Positions 25,769 to 35,559 are shown, counted from the first letter of the stretch. The stretch: DNA of 64,000 nt from Aequorivita sp. (GCA_030690315.1 JAUYGY010000023.1:1-64000), one strand, 5' to 3'. Numbers and translations are program-made. The notes: generated from the sequence alone by a model not told the origin.

Positions 25769-26643
25769 TGAGTTTTACGTCTACATATAAAATTCTTTTT
25801 GGTATGAATATGTACCATAACTATTTTTTGGACGATGGCAGCGTTGCTTTTGATACAAATGCTACTTTAAAAGAAGCACAGCTCAACAAATACAATTTTC
25901 AGGATTTCTGCGAACTAATTCCTTCCGAAGAAACCCAGGAAATTTTTAAAGGAAGTAAGCTCGTTATTAAACCCATTAACAGCGGATTCTTGATTTATGC
26001 AAAAGCAGAAGAAACTGCGCCCAACTCGGGAACTTTCAAACCTTTCGTCAGCCTTCCTCAAAACACGGTTTTCAACTTTTTGATTTATGTGAAAGATTCT
26101 CTCTTTGAAAATTATTCAACGGTGAATTCAAAACCGCTCCTTCCCTATTATTTTTCAAACAAAAAACCAGCTTCGGAAGGCATTTCCTTCAATTATATTG
26201 ATTTGGAAACCACTACCCTGCCAATAGAAAATTTCACCATAAACCAAACAAGTTTTGATGAAATAAAAAAAACACTTTCCGAAAAAGAAAAAATTGGTCT
26301 CTTCGGAATTATTTCACTGGAAATGGCCGGCGATAACACAATTCCATTTGACGGCAACGCACGGAATATTTTAAATGTAAATGGAACAATCCCCGCGAGC
26401 CCCAAAACTTTCAAACTTCAACTGAAAAACCGAAGCACTATTTGGAATTACCGCGATGCTTCAAACAGTGCACTCCTCCACTCCACAGATCCCAACGAAC
26501 TCCCATTGGCCAAAAACGGTATTATAGGTTACAGTTTTGGCGGCCAAGAAAGGCCTTCCGCCTTCCCATCCCGACTCATATTTGAAAAGGACGGCGGCGG
26601 AAATATCATAAAAACAATTTCAGAAATATTTATTAACCAATAA
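25768..26643 (+). CDS. eCIS-associated protein of unknown function (291 aa), possible cap adaptor
   Basis: 291 residues, no signal peptide. Mostly predicted beta structure with Asn/Thr-rich turns (YKILFGMNMYHNYFLDDGSV; LKLQLKNRSTIWNYRD-like near the C-terminus; YSFGGQERPSAFPSRLIFEK). I recognise no family. Position between the DUF4255 cap and the sheath suggests a protein that joins cap and sheath, as cap adaptors have been reported in AlgoCIS-type systems. That is inference from position only. Confidence 0.6.
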   Translation: MSFTSTYKILFGMNMYHNYFLDDGSVAFDTNATLKEAQLNKYNFQDFCELIPSEETQEIFKGSKLVIKPINSGFLIYAKAEETAPNSGTFKPFVSLPQNTVFNFLIYVKDSLFENYSTVNSKPLLPYYFSNKKPASEGISFNYIDLETTTLPIENFTINQTSFDEIKKTLSEKEKIGLFGIISLEMAGDNTIPFDGNARNILNVNGTIPASPKTFKLQLKNRSTIWNYRDASNSALLHSTDPNELPLAKNGIIGYSFGGQERPSAFPSRLIFEKDGGGNIIKTISEIFINQ

Positions 26644-26651
26644 CAAAAACT

Positions 26652-28085
26652 ATGGCAACTACTTACAAAACGCCCGGGGTCTATGTGGAGGAAATATCAA
26701 AGTTTCCGCCATCAGTGGCCCAAGTGGAAACAGCAATCCCAGCCTTTATTGGCTACACTGAAAGAGCCGAGAAAAACGGCAACAGCCTACTGAACAAACC
26801 AACACGCATTGTTTCTTTGCTGGAATATGAAACCTATTATGGAAAAGCCCGAAATGAGCAAAACATTACTGTAACCGTAAACGACACTATCAATAGCGGG
26901 CCACCAGTCCAGCTTTTGGACCAAAAATTCAGTACGGCTGTGGGGGCAACCAGCCCGTATGTAATGTATTATGCCATGCGAATGTATTTTGACAATGGCG
27001 GCGGGCCCTGCTATATTGCCTCCGTAGGCGATTACACAAGTGGGGTTGTGAACCAGCCGCTTCTTGCTGCAGCCGTTGACGAACTTGAAAAATATGATGA
27101 GCCAACTCTGTATGTTTTTCCAGACGCTATGGCGGTTTCAACAACCGCAAGTTATTACTCCTTGATTAATCGTGCTTTGATGCAAGCACAAAAATTGAAA
27201 GATCGTTTTATAATTATCGACGCATACGCAAACAATAGCGATAACATTCGCAACACAGCTTCGTTGGGCAACGGTGTAGATTTACTGAAATACGGCGCAG
27301 CATACCATCCTTTCCTAAGAACGGTTTATAGCTATGCCTATGATGATGCAGATATTACCCTTGCACATAATGAAACAGACGAAACCAATACAACTGCTGC
27401 TGGAGCGTATGACGGAAAAGCCTTAAGCGAACTTGCAGATAGTGCCGATCCAGATTTCAACTTAGTGCTTTACAATAAAATTAAAGCAGAATTGGAACAA
27501 CAATACGTCACCCTTCCGCCAAGTAGCGCCATCGCAGGAATTTATGCCCGCGTTGATAGCAATCGAGGCGTGTGGAAAGCACCCGCAAATGAGTCGGTCA
27601 GTGCCGCCGTTGAACCTACTATAAAAATAACCCACGAAGCTCAACAGGATTTGAACGTACACATTACCGGAAAATCCATCAATGCCATTCGTTCCTTTAC
27701 AGGAAAGGGTATTTTGGTTTGGGGAGCTCGAACACTCGCTGGAAATGACAACGAATGGAGATATGTTCCCGTGCGCCGTTTTTTCAATATGGTTGAAGAA
27801 TCTGTTGAAAAGGCTACAGCACAATTTGTTTTTGAACCCAACGATGCAAATACCTGGGTAAAAGTGCGCGCAATGATTGAGAATTTCTTAATCCTTCAAT
27901 GGCGTGCCGGGGCACTTGCCGGAGCCAAGCCCGAACAAGCATTTTACGTGCGTGTAGGTTTGGGTGAAACAATGACCGCGGATGATATTCTTAACGGAAT
28001 AATGAATATTGAAATTGGTATGGCGGCAGTCCGTCCAGCAGAATTCATCATCTTGAAATTCTCACACAAAATGCAGGAAGCGTAA
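26652..28085 (+). CDS. eCIS contractile sheath protein
   Basis: 477 residues. The N-terminus TYKTPGVYVEEISKFPPSVA with PAFIGYTERA is the hallmark of phage-type sheath proteins (Afp2-4/Pvc2-4). The C-terminal conserved domain has GKGILVWGARTLAGNDNEWRYV-like sequence, VRRFFNMVEESVEKATAQFVFEPN and MTADDILNGIMNIEIGMAAVRPAEFI. It forms the outer tube that contracts to drive the inner tube. Only one sheath gene is present, whereas Afp and PVC have three. Confidence 0.95.
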   Translation: MATTYKTPGVYVEEISKFPPSVAQVETAIPAFIGYTERAEKNGNSLLNKPTRIVSLLEYETYYGKARNEQNITVTVNDTINSGPPVQLLDQKFSTAVGATSPYVMYYAMRMYFDNGGGPCYIASVGDYTSGVVNQPLLAAAVDELEKYDEPTLYVFPDAMAVSTTASYYSLINRALMQAQKLKDRFIIIDAYANNSDNIRNTASLGNGVDLLKYGAAYHPFLRTVYSYAYDDADITLAHNETDETNTTAAGAYDGKALSELADSADPDFNLVLYNKIKAELEQQYVTLPPSSAIAGIYARVDSNRGVWKAPANESVSAAVEPTIKITHEAQQDLNVHITGKSINAIRSFTGKGILVWGARTLAGNDNEWRYVPVRRFFNMVEESVEKATAQFVFEPNDANTWVKVRAMIENFLILQWRAGALAGAKPEQAFYVRVGLGETMTADDILNGIMNIEIGMAAVRPAEFIILKFSHKMQEA

Positions 28086-28089
28086 TTTT

Positions 28090-28123
28090 AGTTTGCAGTG
28101 TTCAGTCGCAGTTTACAGTTAGT
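28090..28123. repeat. Short imperfect ~7-bp CAGT-type array
   Basis: After the sheath stop, CAGT recurs at spacings of 7, 6 and 7 bp. It is a decayed member of the heptamer-array class, inside the 110-bp gap before the tube gene. Confidence 0.45.
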
Positions 28124-28195
28124 AAAAAACAATCTGGGCATTTTCCGATTAAAAATTTCAAAATATAACTTTTTAACCTTTAACTTTTTTCAAAA

Positions 28196-28633
28196 ATGGC
28201 CAACACATATCCATTAGTAAAGTTTCATTTCTCAGTGGACTGGGGAGGAACAAACATAGGTTTTACCGAAGTCAGCGGACTGGATGTAGAAACCGAAATG
28301 ATCGAGTACCGTCACGGTGCCAGCCCGGAATACAGCAAAATAAAAATGCCCGGGATGCAGAAATATAGCAACATTACTTTAAAACGCGGTTCGTTTGCAA
28401 ACGATAACGAGTTTTATAAATGGTGGAACACCGTAAGCTTAAACACCATCGAGCGTCGCGACATTACTATCTCTTTGTTGAATGAGGAGCATGCGCCCGT
28501 AATAGTTTGGAAAGTAAAAAATGCTTTTCCACTAAAAGTGCAATCAACAGATCTTAAAGGTGACGGCAACGAAACCGCTATTGAAACACTGGAAATTGCC
28601 CACGAAGGGCTAACCATTCAAAACGGCGATTAA
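28196..28633 (+). CDS. eCIS inner tube protein 1 (Afp1/gp19-like)
   Basis: 145 residues. YPLVKFHFSVDWGGTNIGFTEVSGLDVETEMIEYRHG and MPGMQKYSNITLKRGSF are the phage tail tube signature (T4 gp19 / Hcp-like). Hexamers stack into the tube through which cargo passes. The larger spacing from the sheath gene (110 bp) may allow separate regulation of this abundant subunit. The stop overlaps the next tube gene start. Confidence 0.93.
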   Translation: MANTYPLVKFHFSVDWGGTNIGFTEVSGLDVETEMIEYRHGASPEYSKIKMPGMQKYSNITLKRGSFANDNEFYKWWNTVSLNTIERRDITISLLNEEHAPVIVWKVKNAFPLKVQSTDLKGDGNETAIETLEIAHEGLTIQNGD

Positions 28634-29073
28634 TGGCAACTGTCTATCCTCCGGTAAGCTTTCATTTTAAGGTGGAATTCAGCGGACTTTCCTCTCAGGA
28701 AAAAGACGTTCAATTCCAATCGGTATCGGGTCTTTCCGTAGATATTGAAACCGAGGAATTTGCCGAAGGAGGTGAAAACAGGTTTAAACATAAGTTTCCG
28801 GTGCGGTCAAAATTTCCAAATCTCGTTCTGAAACGTGGCATGGTCACCGATTCCGAACTTATAAAATGGTGCCGGAATGCTATTGAAAGTTTTCAATTTG
28901 AACCGCTGGATCTCACGGTAAAATTGCTAAACGAAAAACACGAACCACTGGTAACGTGGAACGTTGTGCACGTATATCCCGTAAAATGGAGCGTTGATGA
29001 TTTTAATGCCGAAGAAAGCAAAATTACCATTGAAACCATAGAATTGGCCTATAACTATTTTACACTCGTATAA
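28633..29073 (+). CDS. eCIS inner tube protein 2 (Afp5-like)
   Basis: 146 residues, paralogous to the preceding tube protein (VSFHFKVEFSGL, FQSVSGLSVDIETEEFAEGG, FPNLVLKRGMVTDSELIKW). By analogy with Afp5/Pvc5 it probably forms the tube ring next to the baseplate, linking spike and tube. TAATG-type overlap with the gene upstream. Confidence 0.9.
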   Translation: MATVYPPVSFHFKVEFSGLSSQEKDVQFQSVSGLSVDIETEEFAEGGENRFKHKFPVRSKFPNLVLKRGMVTDSELIKWCRNAIESFQFEPLDLTVKLLNEKHEPLVTWNVVHVYPVKWSVDDFNAEESKITIETIELAYNYFTLV

Positions 29074-29074
29074 A

Positions 29075-29236
29075 ATGCCTATAGAAATCAAGGAACTTCA
29101 CATAAAAATAAATGTGAACGGCAACGAACAATCCAATGTCTCCCAGAACAACAACCCGGAAGGCAAAATGGACGATTTAATAAAAGCCTGCGTAGAAGAA
29201 GTTTTCAATATTCAATCTAGAAAAAAAGAACGGTAA
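29075..29236 (+). CDS. DUF5908 small eCIS protein (53 aa)
   Basis: 53 residues starting MPIEIKELHIKINVNG and ending in a basic tail. The MPIEI-x-EL-x-I opening is the DUF5908 pattern found in eCIS loci between tube and LysM-type genes. Its role is not established (perhaps a chaperone or small tube-baseplate linker). It starts 1 base after the tube 2 stop and its own stop overlaps the next ATG by 1 base, so translation is tightly coupled. Confidence 0.75.
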   Translation: MPIEIKELHIKINVNGNEQSNVSQNNNPEGKMDDLIKACVEEVFNIQSRKKER

Positions 29237-29922
29237 TGAAAGGCGAACTGACCAAATTGAAAATTATAGCATTTCGCGACAACAAATTCACTCATTTGGT
29301 GGGCGATGGTGTTTTTTCGTCTTTGCTGAATCCCGAAAAATATGCCTTCAAATATAAGGTAGAATACACCGAGGCGCAGGGCCAGGGCACGAGTGCAACC
29401 CAACCAAAATACGTTCGTTCGCTACCAGAGGATTTAAATCTCGAATTTCTTTTTGACAAAACTGGGGTAATAAAAGGCCACAGCAACACCCAAGGCTTGG
29501 GAATAGTTGCAGACATAGAACGATTCAAAAGAATTGTTTTCGATTACAATGGCGATGAACACAAACCAAATTATTTAATAATTGGTTGGGGCACGCTTCT
29601 TTTCAAGGGAATTTTGGCTGAAATGTCTATTGAATACAAATTGTTCTCCCCTGAAGGGGTTCCATTGCGAGCAACGGTTACGGCAAGTTTCAAAGGAGTT
29701 GTGGACGAAATTTTAAGATTGGCGAAGGAAAATAACAATTCCCCCGATCTTACCCACATTAGAATTGTAAAGGAAGGCGATACACTGCCTTTAATGACTT
29801 TCAAAATTTACGGTGATTCAAAATATTATTTACAGGTTGCCGCCGCTAATAATTTGACCACTTTCAGAAGATTAAAACCTGGGCAACAGATAAAATTTCC
29901 GCCTATAGAAAAAGTATCATAA
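29236..29922 (+). CDS. eCIS tube/baseplate protein with LysM-like C-terminus (Afp7-like)
   Basis: 228 residues. The N-terminal domain (KLKIIAFRDNKFTHLVGDG, then NPEKYAFKYKVEYTEAQGQG) is the CIS tube-protein N-domain. The C-terminus (IVKEGDTLPLMTFKIYGDS, then NLTTFRRLKPGQQIKFPPI) is a LysM-type repeat. By analogy with Afp7/T4 gp53 it connects spike, tube and baseplate wedges. One base separates it from the spike gene. Confidence 0.88.
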   Translation: MKGELTKLKIIAFRDNKFTHLVGDGVFSSLLNPEKYAFKYKVEYTEAQGQGTSATQPKYVRSLPEDLNLEFLFDKTGVIKGHSNTQGLGIVADIERFKRIVFDYNGDEHKPNYLIIGWGTLLFKGILAEMSIEYKLFSPEGVPLRATVTASFKGVVDEILRLAKENNNSPDLTHIRIVKEGDTLPLMTFKIYGDSKYYLQVAAANNLTTFRRLKPGQQIKFPPIEKVS

Positions 29923-29923
29923 T

Positions 29924-31669
29924 ATGCCGAATAGTAGAACCATAGAAACCCCGCGAAGTGCAGATTTGGTAACCTTCAAAATATTGATTGAAGGCAGGCA
30001 AATTTCTTCCGCATATCAAGTAAAGAATATTTCTGTGGAAAAAGAAATCAACCGAATTCCCTTTGCGCAACTCGTTTTTTTTGATGGGGAAGCGGCTTCG
30101 CAAAATTTCAATTTAAGTAACGAGAACTTTCTTATTCCGGGGAAAAAAATCGAAATAAAGGCAGGCTATCACAGCGATAATGAAACTATTTTTAAAGGAA
30201 TTATTATAAAGCACAGCATAAAAATTCGTGAAAGCAATTCTGTTTTAATTGTGGAATGCAGGGACGAAGCCGTGAAAATGACCATCGGCAGAAAAAGTAA
30301 TTTTTATTATGAAAGCAAGGATAGCGATATTATTGAAGAATTAATTGGAAAATATTCCTTGCAAAATACTATTGAAGCCACTGCATTCACCAATAAGGAA
30401 ATGGTGCAATATCGCACTTCCGATTGGGATTTTATAATAACGCGGGCCCAATTGAATGGACAGATTTGCACCGTTGATGACGGAAAAATAACCATTTCAA
30501 AACCAGACTTTTCACAGACAGAAATTGAAACCGTTGCTTTCGGATCCACTTTACTGGATTTTGATGCCGAAATTGATGCCCGAAATCAATACAACACAAT
30601 TACAGCTTACGGTTGGAACCCTTCCGAACAGGAAATTGTGGAAGCCGAAGCTGCCGATCCCGGAATTTCACTGAACGGAAATATTTCACCCTCAGATTTA
30701 GCCGGTGTAATCGACCTCGAAAATTTGGAATTGAAACATGGCGGAAAATACAATTCCGCTGAATTACAAAATTGGAGTGATGCAAAAAATCTTTTTCAGC
30801 AACTTTCAAAAACCCGCGGACGCGTTAAGTTTCAAGGAATTCCAACAGTAAAGCCCGGAAAAATCTTGAATTTGGAAGGCGTGGGCGACCGTTTCAACGG
30901 AAAAATATTTATAAGTGCCGTTCGACACGAAATTGCAAACGGCAATTGGACGGTTGACGCTGAATTTGGAATGAACCCAAAATGGTTTAGTGAAACGTAT
31001 GACATTTCAGAATTACCGGCTGCCGGAATTATTCCTGCCGTAAGCGGCTTACAAGTAGGTGTGGTTTCCCAATTAGAATCGGATCCAAATGGAGAAAACC
31101 GGGTTTTAGTAAAAATACCAATCATCAATAATGACGAACAAGGCATTTGGACCCGAATTGCAACTTTGGATGCGGGCAACAATAGAGGCTCGTTCTTTCT
31201 TCCAGAAATTGGAGATGAAGTAATTGTAGGGTTTATCAATGACGACCCAAACCATGCAGTTATTCTTGGAATGCTTCACAGCAGTGCAAAGCCTGCTCCA
31301 TTGACAGCTTCCGATGACAATCACGAAAAAGGATTTGTAACCCGAAGTGAAATGAAATTGCTTTTCAACGATGAGAAAAAATCCATCATAATTGAAACTC
31401 CCGGCGGAAAAAAAGTAACAATTGACGAGGATTCGGGAGTTATAAAAATTGAGGATGAAAATAGAAATATAATAACAATGGACGACAGCGGAATTGCTAT
31501 GGAAAGCGGAAAGGATTTCAGCATAAAAGCAACCGGCGATTGTACTATAGAAGCAATGAATATAAACGTAAAAGCAAATGCACAATTTAAAGCAGAAGGC
31601 AGTGCCGGTGCGGAAGTTTCAACCAGTGCCGTAGCAGTTTTAAAAGGATCATTGGTTCAAATAAATTAA
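29924..31669 (+). CDS. eCIS spike protein (VgrG/Afp8-like)
   Basis: 581 residues. The first ~360 form gp27-like barrels (VTFKILIEGRQISSAYQVKN; VKFQGIPTVKPGKILNLEGV). There follows a gp5 OB-fold (GVVSQLESDPNGENRVLVKI, TRIATLDAGNNRGSFFLPEI, GDEVIVGFINDDPNHAVILG). The C-terminal ~130 residues contain short repeated strands (IIIETPGGKKVTIDEDSG, IKIEDENRNIITMDDSG) typical of the trimeric beta-helix needle. It carries the PAAR tip encoded next. Confidence 0.93.
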   Translation: MPNSRTIETPRSADLVTFKILIEGRQISSAYQVKNISVEKEINRIPFAQLVFFDGEAASQNFNLSNENFLIPGKKIEIKAGYHSDNETIFKGIIIKHSIKIRESNSVLIVECRDEAVKMTIGRKSNFYYESKDSDIIEELIGKYSLQNTIEATAFTNKEMVQYRTSDWDFIITRAQLNGQICTVDDGKITISKPDFSQTEIETVAFGSTLLDFDAEIDARNQYNTITAYGWNPSEQEIVEAEAADPGISLNGNISPSDLAGVIDLENLELKHGGKYNSAELQNWSDAKNLFQQLSKTRGRVKFQGIPTVKPGKILNLEGVGDRFNGKIFISAVRHEIANGNWTVDAEFGMNPKWFSETYDISELPAAGIIPAVSGLQVGVVSQLESDPNGENRVLVKIPIINNDEQGIWTRIATLDAGNNRGSFFLPEIGDEVIVGFINDDPNHAVILGMLHSSAKPAPLTASDDNHEKGFVTRSEMKLLFNDEKKSIIIETPGGKKVTIDEDSGVIKIEDENRNIITMDDSGIAMESGKDFSIKATGDCTIEAMNINVKANAQFKAEGSAGAEVSTSAVAVLKGSLVQIN

Positions 31670-31680
31670 AAAAAGAATTA

Positions 31681-31708
31681 ACCAACAACTATAAACCAAC
31701 AACCAACC
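31681..31708. repeat. 7-bp tandem array between spike and PAAR genes
   Basis: ACCAACA, ACTATAA, ACCAACA, ACCAACC: four heptamers filling the gap up to the PAAR ATG. The placement within an operon is unusual for this class. Confidence 0.6.
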
Positions 31709-31709
31709 T

Positions 31710-32003
31710 ATGCCTCCAGCAGCCAGAATAAACGATATGCACATTTGCCCAATGGTAAATCCAAATGGAAGCCCGCATGTGGGCGGTCCAATTCTTCCGG
31801 CAGGAGCACCAACCGTTTTGATTGGGGGTATGCCTGCAGCAAGAGTTGGGGATATGGCAACTTGCGCGGGACCGCCAGATTCAATTATTATGGGCTCTTC
31901 ATCGGTGCTAATTGGGGGAATGCCAGCAGCGCGATTGGGAGATAGCACGGCACACGGTGGAACAATTGTTTTGGGAGAATTCACGGTATTAATAGGAGGA
32001 TAA
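31710..32003 (+). CDS. PAAR-repeat spike tip protein
   Basis: 97 residues: MPPAARINDMHICPM, then PAARVGDMATCAG and PAARLGDSTAHGG, three PAAR motifs with His/Cys zinc ligands (HICP, TCAG, THGG-type). Gly-rich short strands form the cone that sharpens the spike. No toxin extension is attached. Confidence 0.95.
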   Translation: MPPAARINDMHICPMVNPNGSPHVGGPILPAGAPTVLIGGMPAARVGDMATCAGPPDSIIMGSSSVLIGGMPAARLGDSTAHGGTIVLGEFTVLIGG

Positions 32004-32005
32004 TT

Positions 32006-32416
32006 ATGAATACATCAGAAATATTTTTGGGAGAAGGCTGGAGTTTTCCGCCACATTTTGATAAAAAAACGGGTGAACTCGTCACAACCGCTGGAGTAGT
32101 GGACATTAATAAAAGTCTGGAAATCCTATTATCAACCCGTTTGGGCGAACGAATTATGCTTCCAAATTACGGGTGCAATTTGGAAGAACTCTTATTTCAG
32201 CCGCTTGATGTAACCTTAAAAACATATATAATTGAACTTATAAAAACAGCAATTCTGTATTATGAACCCAGAATTGACACACAAACGGTATCCTTGGATA
32301 CCACAAACGAACTGGGCGGCGAGATTTTAATAAATATTGAATATGTGGTCCGAATTACAAACTCACGGGCAAATATGGTCTTCCCATTCTATAAAACCGA
32401 AGGCACTGAAGTTTAA
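32006..32416 (+). CDS. eCIS baseplate protein (gp25/Afp9-like)
   Basis: 136 residues with the GPW/gp25 core: KSLEILLSTRLGERIMLPNY followed by GCNLEELLFQPLD. This lysozyme-like (inactive) protein nucleates sheath assembly on the baseplate. It lies 2 bp after the PAAR stop and 5 bp before the large baseplate gene. Confidence 0.92.
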   Translation: MNTSEIFLGEGWSFPPHFDKKTGELVTTAGVVDINKSLEILLSTRLGERIMLPNYGCNLEELLFQPLDVTLKTYIIELIKTAILYYEPRIDTQTVSLDTTNELGGEILINIEYVVRITNSRANMVFPFYKTEGTEV

Positions 32417-32421
32417 AAACA

Positions 32422-35400
32422 ATGGCAAAAAACTGCGAAAATAAATTTCTGATTAACCATAAGGGAACCGAACAGACCCAAAGGACAATCAGCGCTATGC
32501 TTCCAGAAAATCTGAATTTGAATGATTTTTCAACGGAAGATTGGATGAAATTTGCCTACAATTTTGCTTCGGAAGTGAATTATTTTTCAATAGAAAATGC
32601 CATAATACCTTCGGGAAATTGGGAATCATTTTTTGTTGAAAAAGATAAAATCAAAAGTTTCCTTTCAGAAATTGAAAACTCAAACCAACTCTCCCCTCAC
32701 CTAACGTTATTTATATGTTTTTTGAAATTGCTCGAAATTTCTAAAACGCATTTTAACGCACTCACCAAAAGACATTTGGATTTCTATTACAACGAAATCC
32801 TTCAAATAAATAAAAAAGCTCCGGTTGCAGATAGTGTTCATCTAATTTTTGAATTGGCCAAAAACTTTTCTGAATCCAAAGTAGATGAACACACGCTACT
32901 GGAGGCCGGAAAAGATGTTTTGGGAAAGCGTATTCAATATGCAACCAATAAAGAAGTGGTGATCAACAAAGCAAAAATCGCTTCAATAAAAAGCATTTAT
33001 CACCATAGAAAAACAAACAATTTAAATCCCAATGAGTTTAACGGGCTTTTTGCCGCTCCTGTAGCAAATTCTGCAGATGGCAAAGACGAACCATTCAAAA
33101 CCGACGCCAATTGGTTGCCATTCGGGCATCCAACGCATTTTAAACCCTCGGTTCCACTGGAAACGCCCAATTTAGGTTTTGCAATCGCCGCTCCCACCCT
33201 ACATTTGGCAGAGGGCGAACGCATCGTTCAAGTTATTTTCAATCTTGAAAAATCAATTCCGGTTTTCAATATTTCACAAGTTATAGCATGTATCGACGTT
33301 TTTGCCACGGGCGAAAAAGGGTGGTTGGGGCCCTTTAAAATTTCGGCTTCACTAGGCGGATTTACTTCCGCAATTGGAAACAAAACTGTTCAACTTTGTC
33401 TGAAAATCGATAAAACTGATGAAGCGATTGTTCCCTACACCAGGGAAATTCACAAAGAAAATTTTGAAACTGAGCAGCCTGTATTTCGATTTTTTCTGAA
33501 AACAAAACTAGCTGAATTCAGCACAGGGTATCAACTTTATACGGAACTGCTTCAGAAAAAAGTAAAAAAAGCAACTGTAAAAGTTTCTGTTTCCGAAGCG
33601 GAAAAACTTCAACTTAAAAACGATTTTGGAAATCTGGCTGCCGACAAACCTTTTTTTCCATTCGGCACACAACCTATGGAGCGTTCGGCTTTTTATATTG
33701 ACTACCCCGAAATGTTTGATAAAAAATGGGACACGCTATCGCTTCACGCTTCTTGGCTAAATACTCCCCCCGATTTCAAACAGCACTATATTGCCTATAG
33801 AAAGGACGATACAAATTTTAATCTTTCGCCAAATTTATATTTTCAAACCCTCTATTTCAACTTTAACGCTGTGTCCAAAAAATATGCGCAGCCAGCGGGA
33901 CTAACATACAATTTAACATTGAGTCCCAATAATCTTTACGTAACAGGAAACGATTATTTTAAAGCTAAAGTTTCAGTTGAAAACAATGAAAATTTAATTA
34001 CTGTAAATGAAGCTTTTACACTTTTCACAAAAAATGAAAATGTTTTTGAATCTGATCTTTCCATAAACAATAACAACTTTACCACGGGAAAAAATGGGCC
34101 AATAAAACTTTCATTGAACCAATCTTTTTTACACGCCCTGTTTCCAAAAGTTTATGCTCTTGCACTTTCCACGGAAGAGGATACTGTATTGCCAAACGAG
34201 CCTTACACGCCCATAATTGAAAAAATAGAACTTGCATATTCTGCAAGCCAAGAGGTTGAATTTGGAGTTTTCCAAACTGCAAATCTTGAAAAAATACAAC
34301 TCTTTCACGAGCATCCTTTTGGGCAGGCGGAAACTTCCGAAACTTTGGTCCCGACCTATTGTGCAGGCGGCGAACTTTATATAGGCCTCGAAAATACTAA
34401 AGCTTTGCAACAAGTTCAACTTTTGTTTCAATTGCTTGAGGGAACTGAAAATCCTTTGGCTGAAAGTTTTTCTTCCTCTGAAAAAATTTCGTGGGCAGTG
34501 CTTTCAAACAATGTTTGGATGGAACTTTCCAGCGATTATTTGTTGGGAAATGCAACCGATAATTTCTTAAAAACTGGAATCGTAACCATTACAATTCCTC
34601 GCGAAGCCACAAATAACAACACATTACTTAGCTCAGGTTTGATTTGGATACGTGCAAAAAGCCCGAAGAGCTTCGATGCGGTTTGTAGATTTATAAATAT
34701 TCACGCACAGGTCATTACGTCAACATTCGCAGATAAGGGCAACGAGCTTTCGCATCTTGAAAATGGCTTACCCGCGGAAACCATCAGCAAACTTACCGAG
34801 CGCAATTCCGCAATAAAAAGTGTTTCACAACCCTATAATTCCTTCGGGGGAAAACCGGAGGAAAGTGATGAAAGTTATTATCGCCATGTAAGTGAACGAA
34901 TTCGCCACCGGGACCGAGCAATATCGTTGTGGGACTACGAACATTTGGTTCTTGAAAAATTTCCGGAGGTCTATAAAGTAAAATGCCTAAATCATACTAA
35001 AGACAATGATTATCACGTGCCCGGTTGTGTTACTGTGGTAGTTATCCCTGATATTCAAAACAACAACGCTTTTGATATTTTTCAACCACGGTTGAGTACG
35101 GCCAAGCGCAACGAAATTCAGAATTATATTAATGAATTAAATACATTTTTTGTTTCCGCAGAAATAATAAACCCAAGTTATGAGGAAGTTGAGGTTACAC
35201 TAGGGGTGAAATTTAACGTTGGTTTTGATGAAAACTTTTACACAAAACAGATTGAAGAAGACATCAAAAAATACCTTTCACCTTGGGCATATTCCGAAAC
35301 TTCAATCCTGAATTTCGGGGTGGCCTTTCATAAAAACAAACTCATTTCCTATTTGGAAAACCAGCCGTATGTTGACTTTTTGGATGATGTGATTGTGAAA

Positions 35401-35559
35401 CACAGAACTTCTGAAACATCAGTATATGTTGAAAAAACGAACGTAATTCCCTCAAGCCCAAAAGCAATTTTGGTCTCGGCAAAAAAACATTTCAGTACAG
35501 CCGTACAATCAAAATGCAGTGTCCAAAACCTTAAAAAATCTGCGATTTGTCTTCCGTAA
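32422..35559 (+). CDS. Large eCIS baseplate J-like protein (Afp11-like)
   Basis: 1045 residues. The C-terminal third is recognisable as baseplate J (gp6-like): SDESYYRHVSERIRHRDRAI, SLWDYEHLVLEKFPEVYKVK, and VTLGVKFNVG with SPWAYSETSILNFG. The N-terminal 700 residues are beta-rich and poorly conserved. It forms the baseplate wedge. The last 13 bases overlap the next gene. Confidence 0.85.
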   Translation: MAKNCENKFLINHKGTEQTQRTISAMLPENLNLNDFSTEDWMKFAYNFASEVNYFSIENAIIPSGNWESFFVEKDKIKSFLSEIENSNQLSPHLTLFICFLKLLEISKTHFNALTKRHLDFYYNEILQINKKAPVADSVHLIFELAKNFSESKVDEHTLLEAGKDVLGKRIQYATNKEVVINKAKIASIKSIYHHRKTNNLNPNEFNGLFAAPVANSADGKDEPFKTDANWLPFGHPTHFKPSVPLETPNLGFAIAAPTLHLAEGERIVQVIFNLEKSIPVFNISQVIACIDVFATGEKGWLGPFKISASLGGFTSAIGNKTVQLCLKIDKTDEAIVPYTREIHKENFETEQPVFRFFLKTKLAEFSTGYQLYTELLQKKVKKATVKVSVSEAEKLQLKNDFGNLAADKPFFPFGTQPMERSAFYIDYPEMFDKKWDTLSLHASWLNTPPDFKQHYIAYRKDDTNFNLSPNLYFQTLYFNFNAVSKKYAQPAGLTYNLTLSPNNLYVTGNDYFKAKVSVENNENLITVNEAFTLFTKNENVFESDLSINNNNFTTGKNGPIKLSLNQSFLHALFPKVYALALSTEEDTVLPNEPYTPIIEKIELAYSASQEVEFGVFQTANLEKIQLFHEHPFGQAETSETLVPTYCAGGELYIGLENTKALQQVQLLFQLLEGTENPLAESFSSSEKISWAVLSNNVWMELSSDYLLGNATDNFLKTGIVTITIPREATNNNTLLSSGLIWIRAKSPKSFDAVCRFINIHAQVITSTFADKGNELSHLENGLPAETISKLTERNSAIKSVSQPYNSFGGKPEESDESYYRHVSERIRHRDRAISLWDYEHLVLEKFPEVYKVKCLNHTKDNDYHVPGCVTVVVIPDIQNNNAFDIFQPRLSTAKRNEIQNYINELNTFFVSAEIINPSYEEVEVTLGVKFNVGFDENFYTKQIEEDIKKYLSPWAYSETSILNFGVAFHKNKLISYLENQPYVDFLDDVIVKHRTSETSVYVEKTNVIPSSPKAILVSAKKHFSTAVQSKCSVQNLKKSAICLP

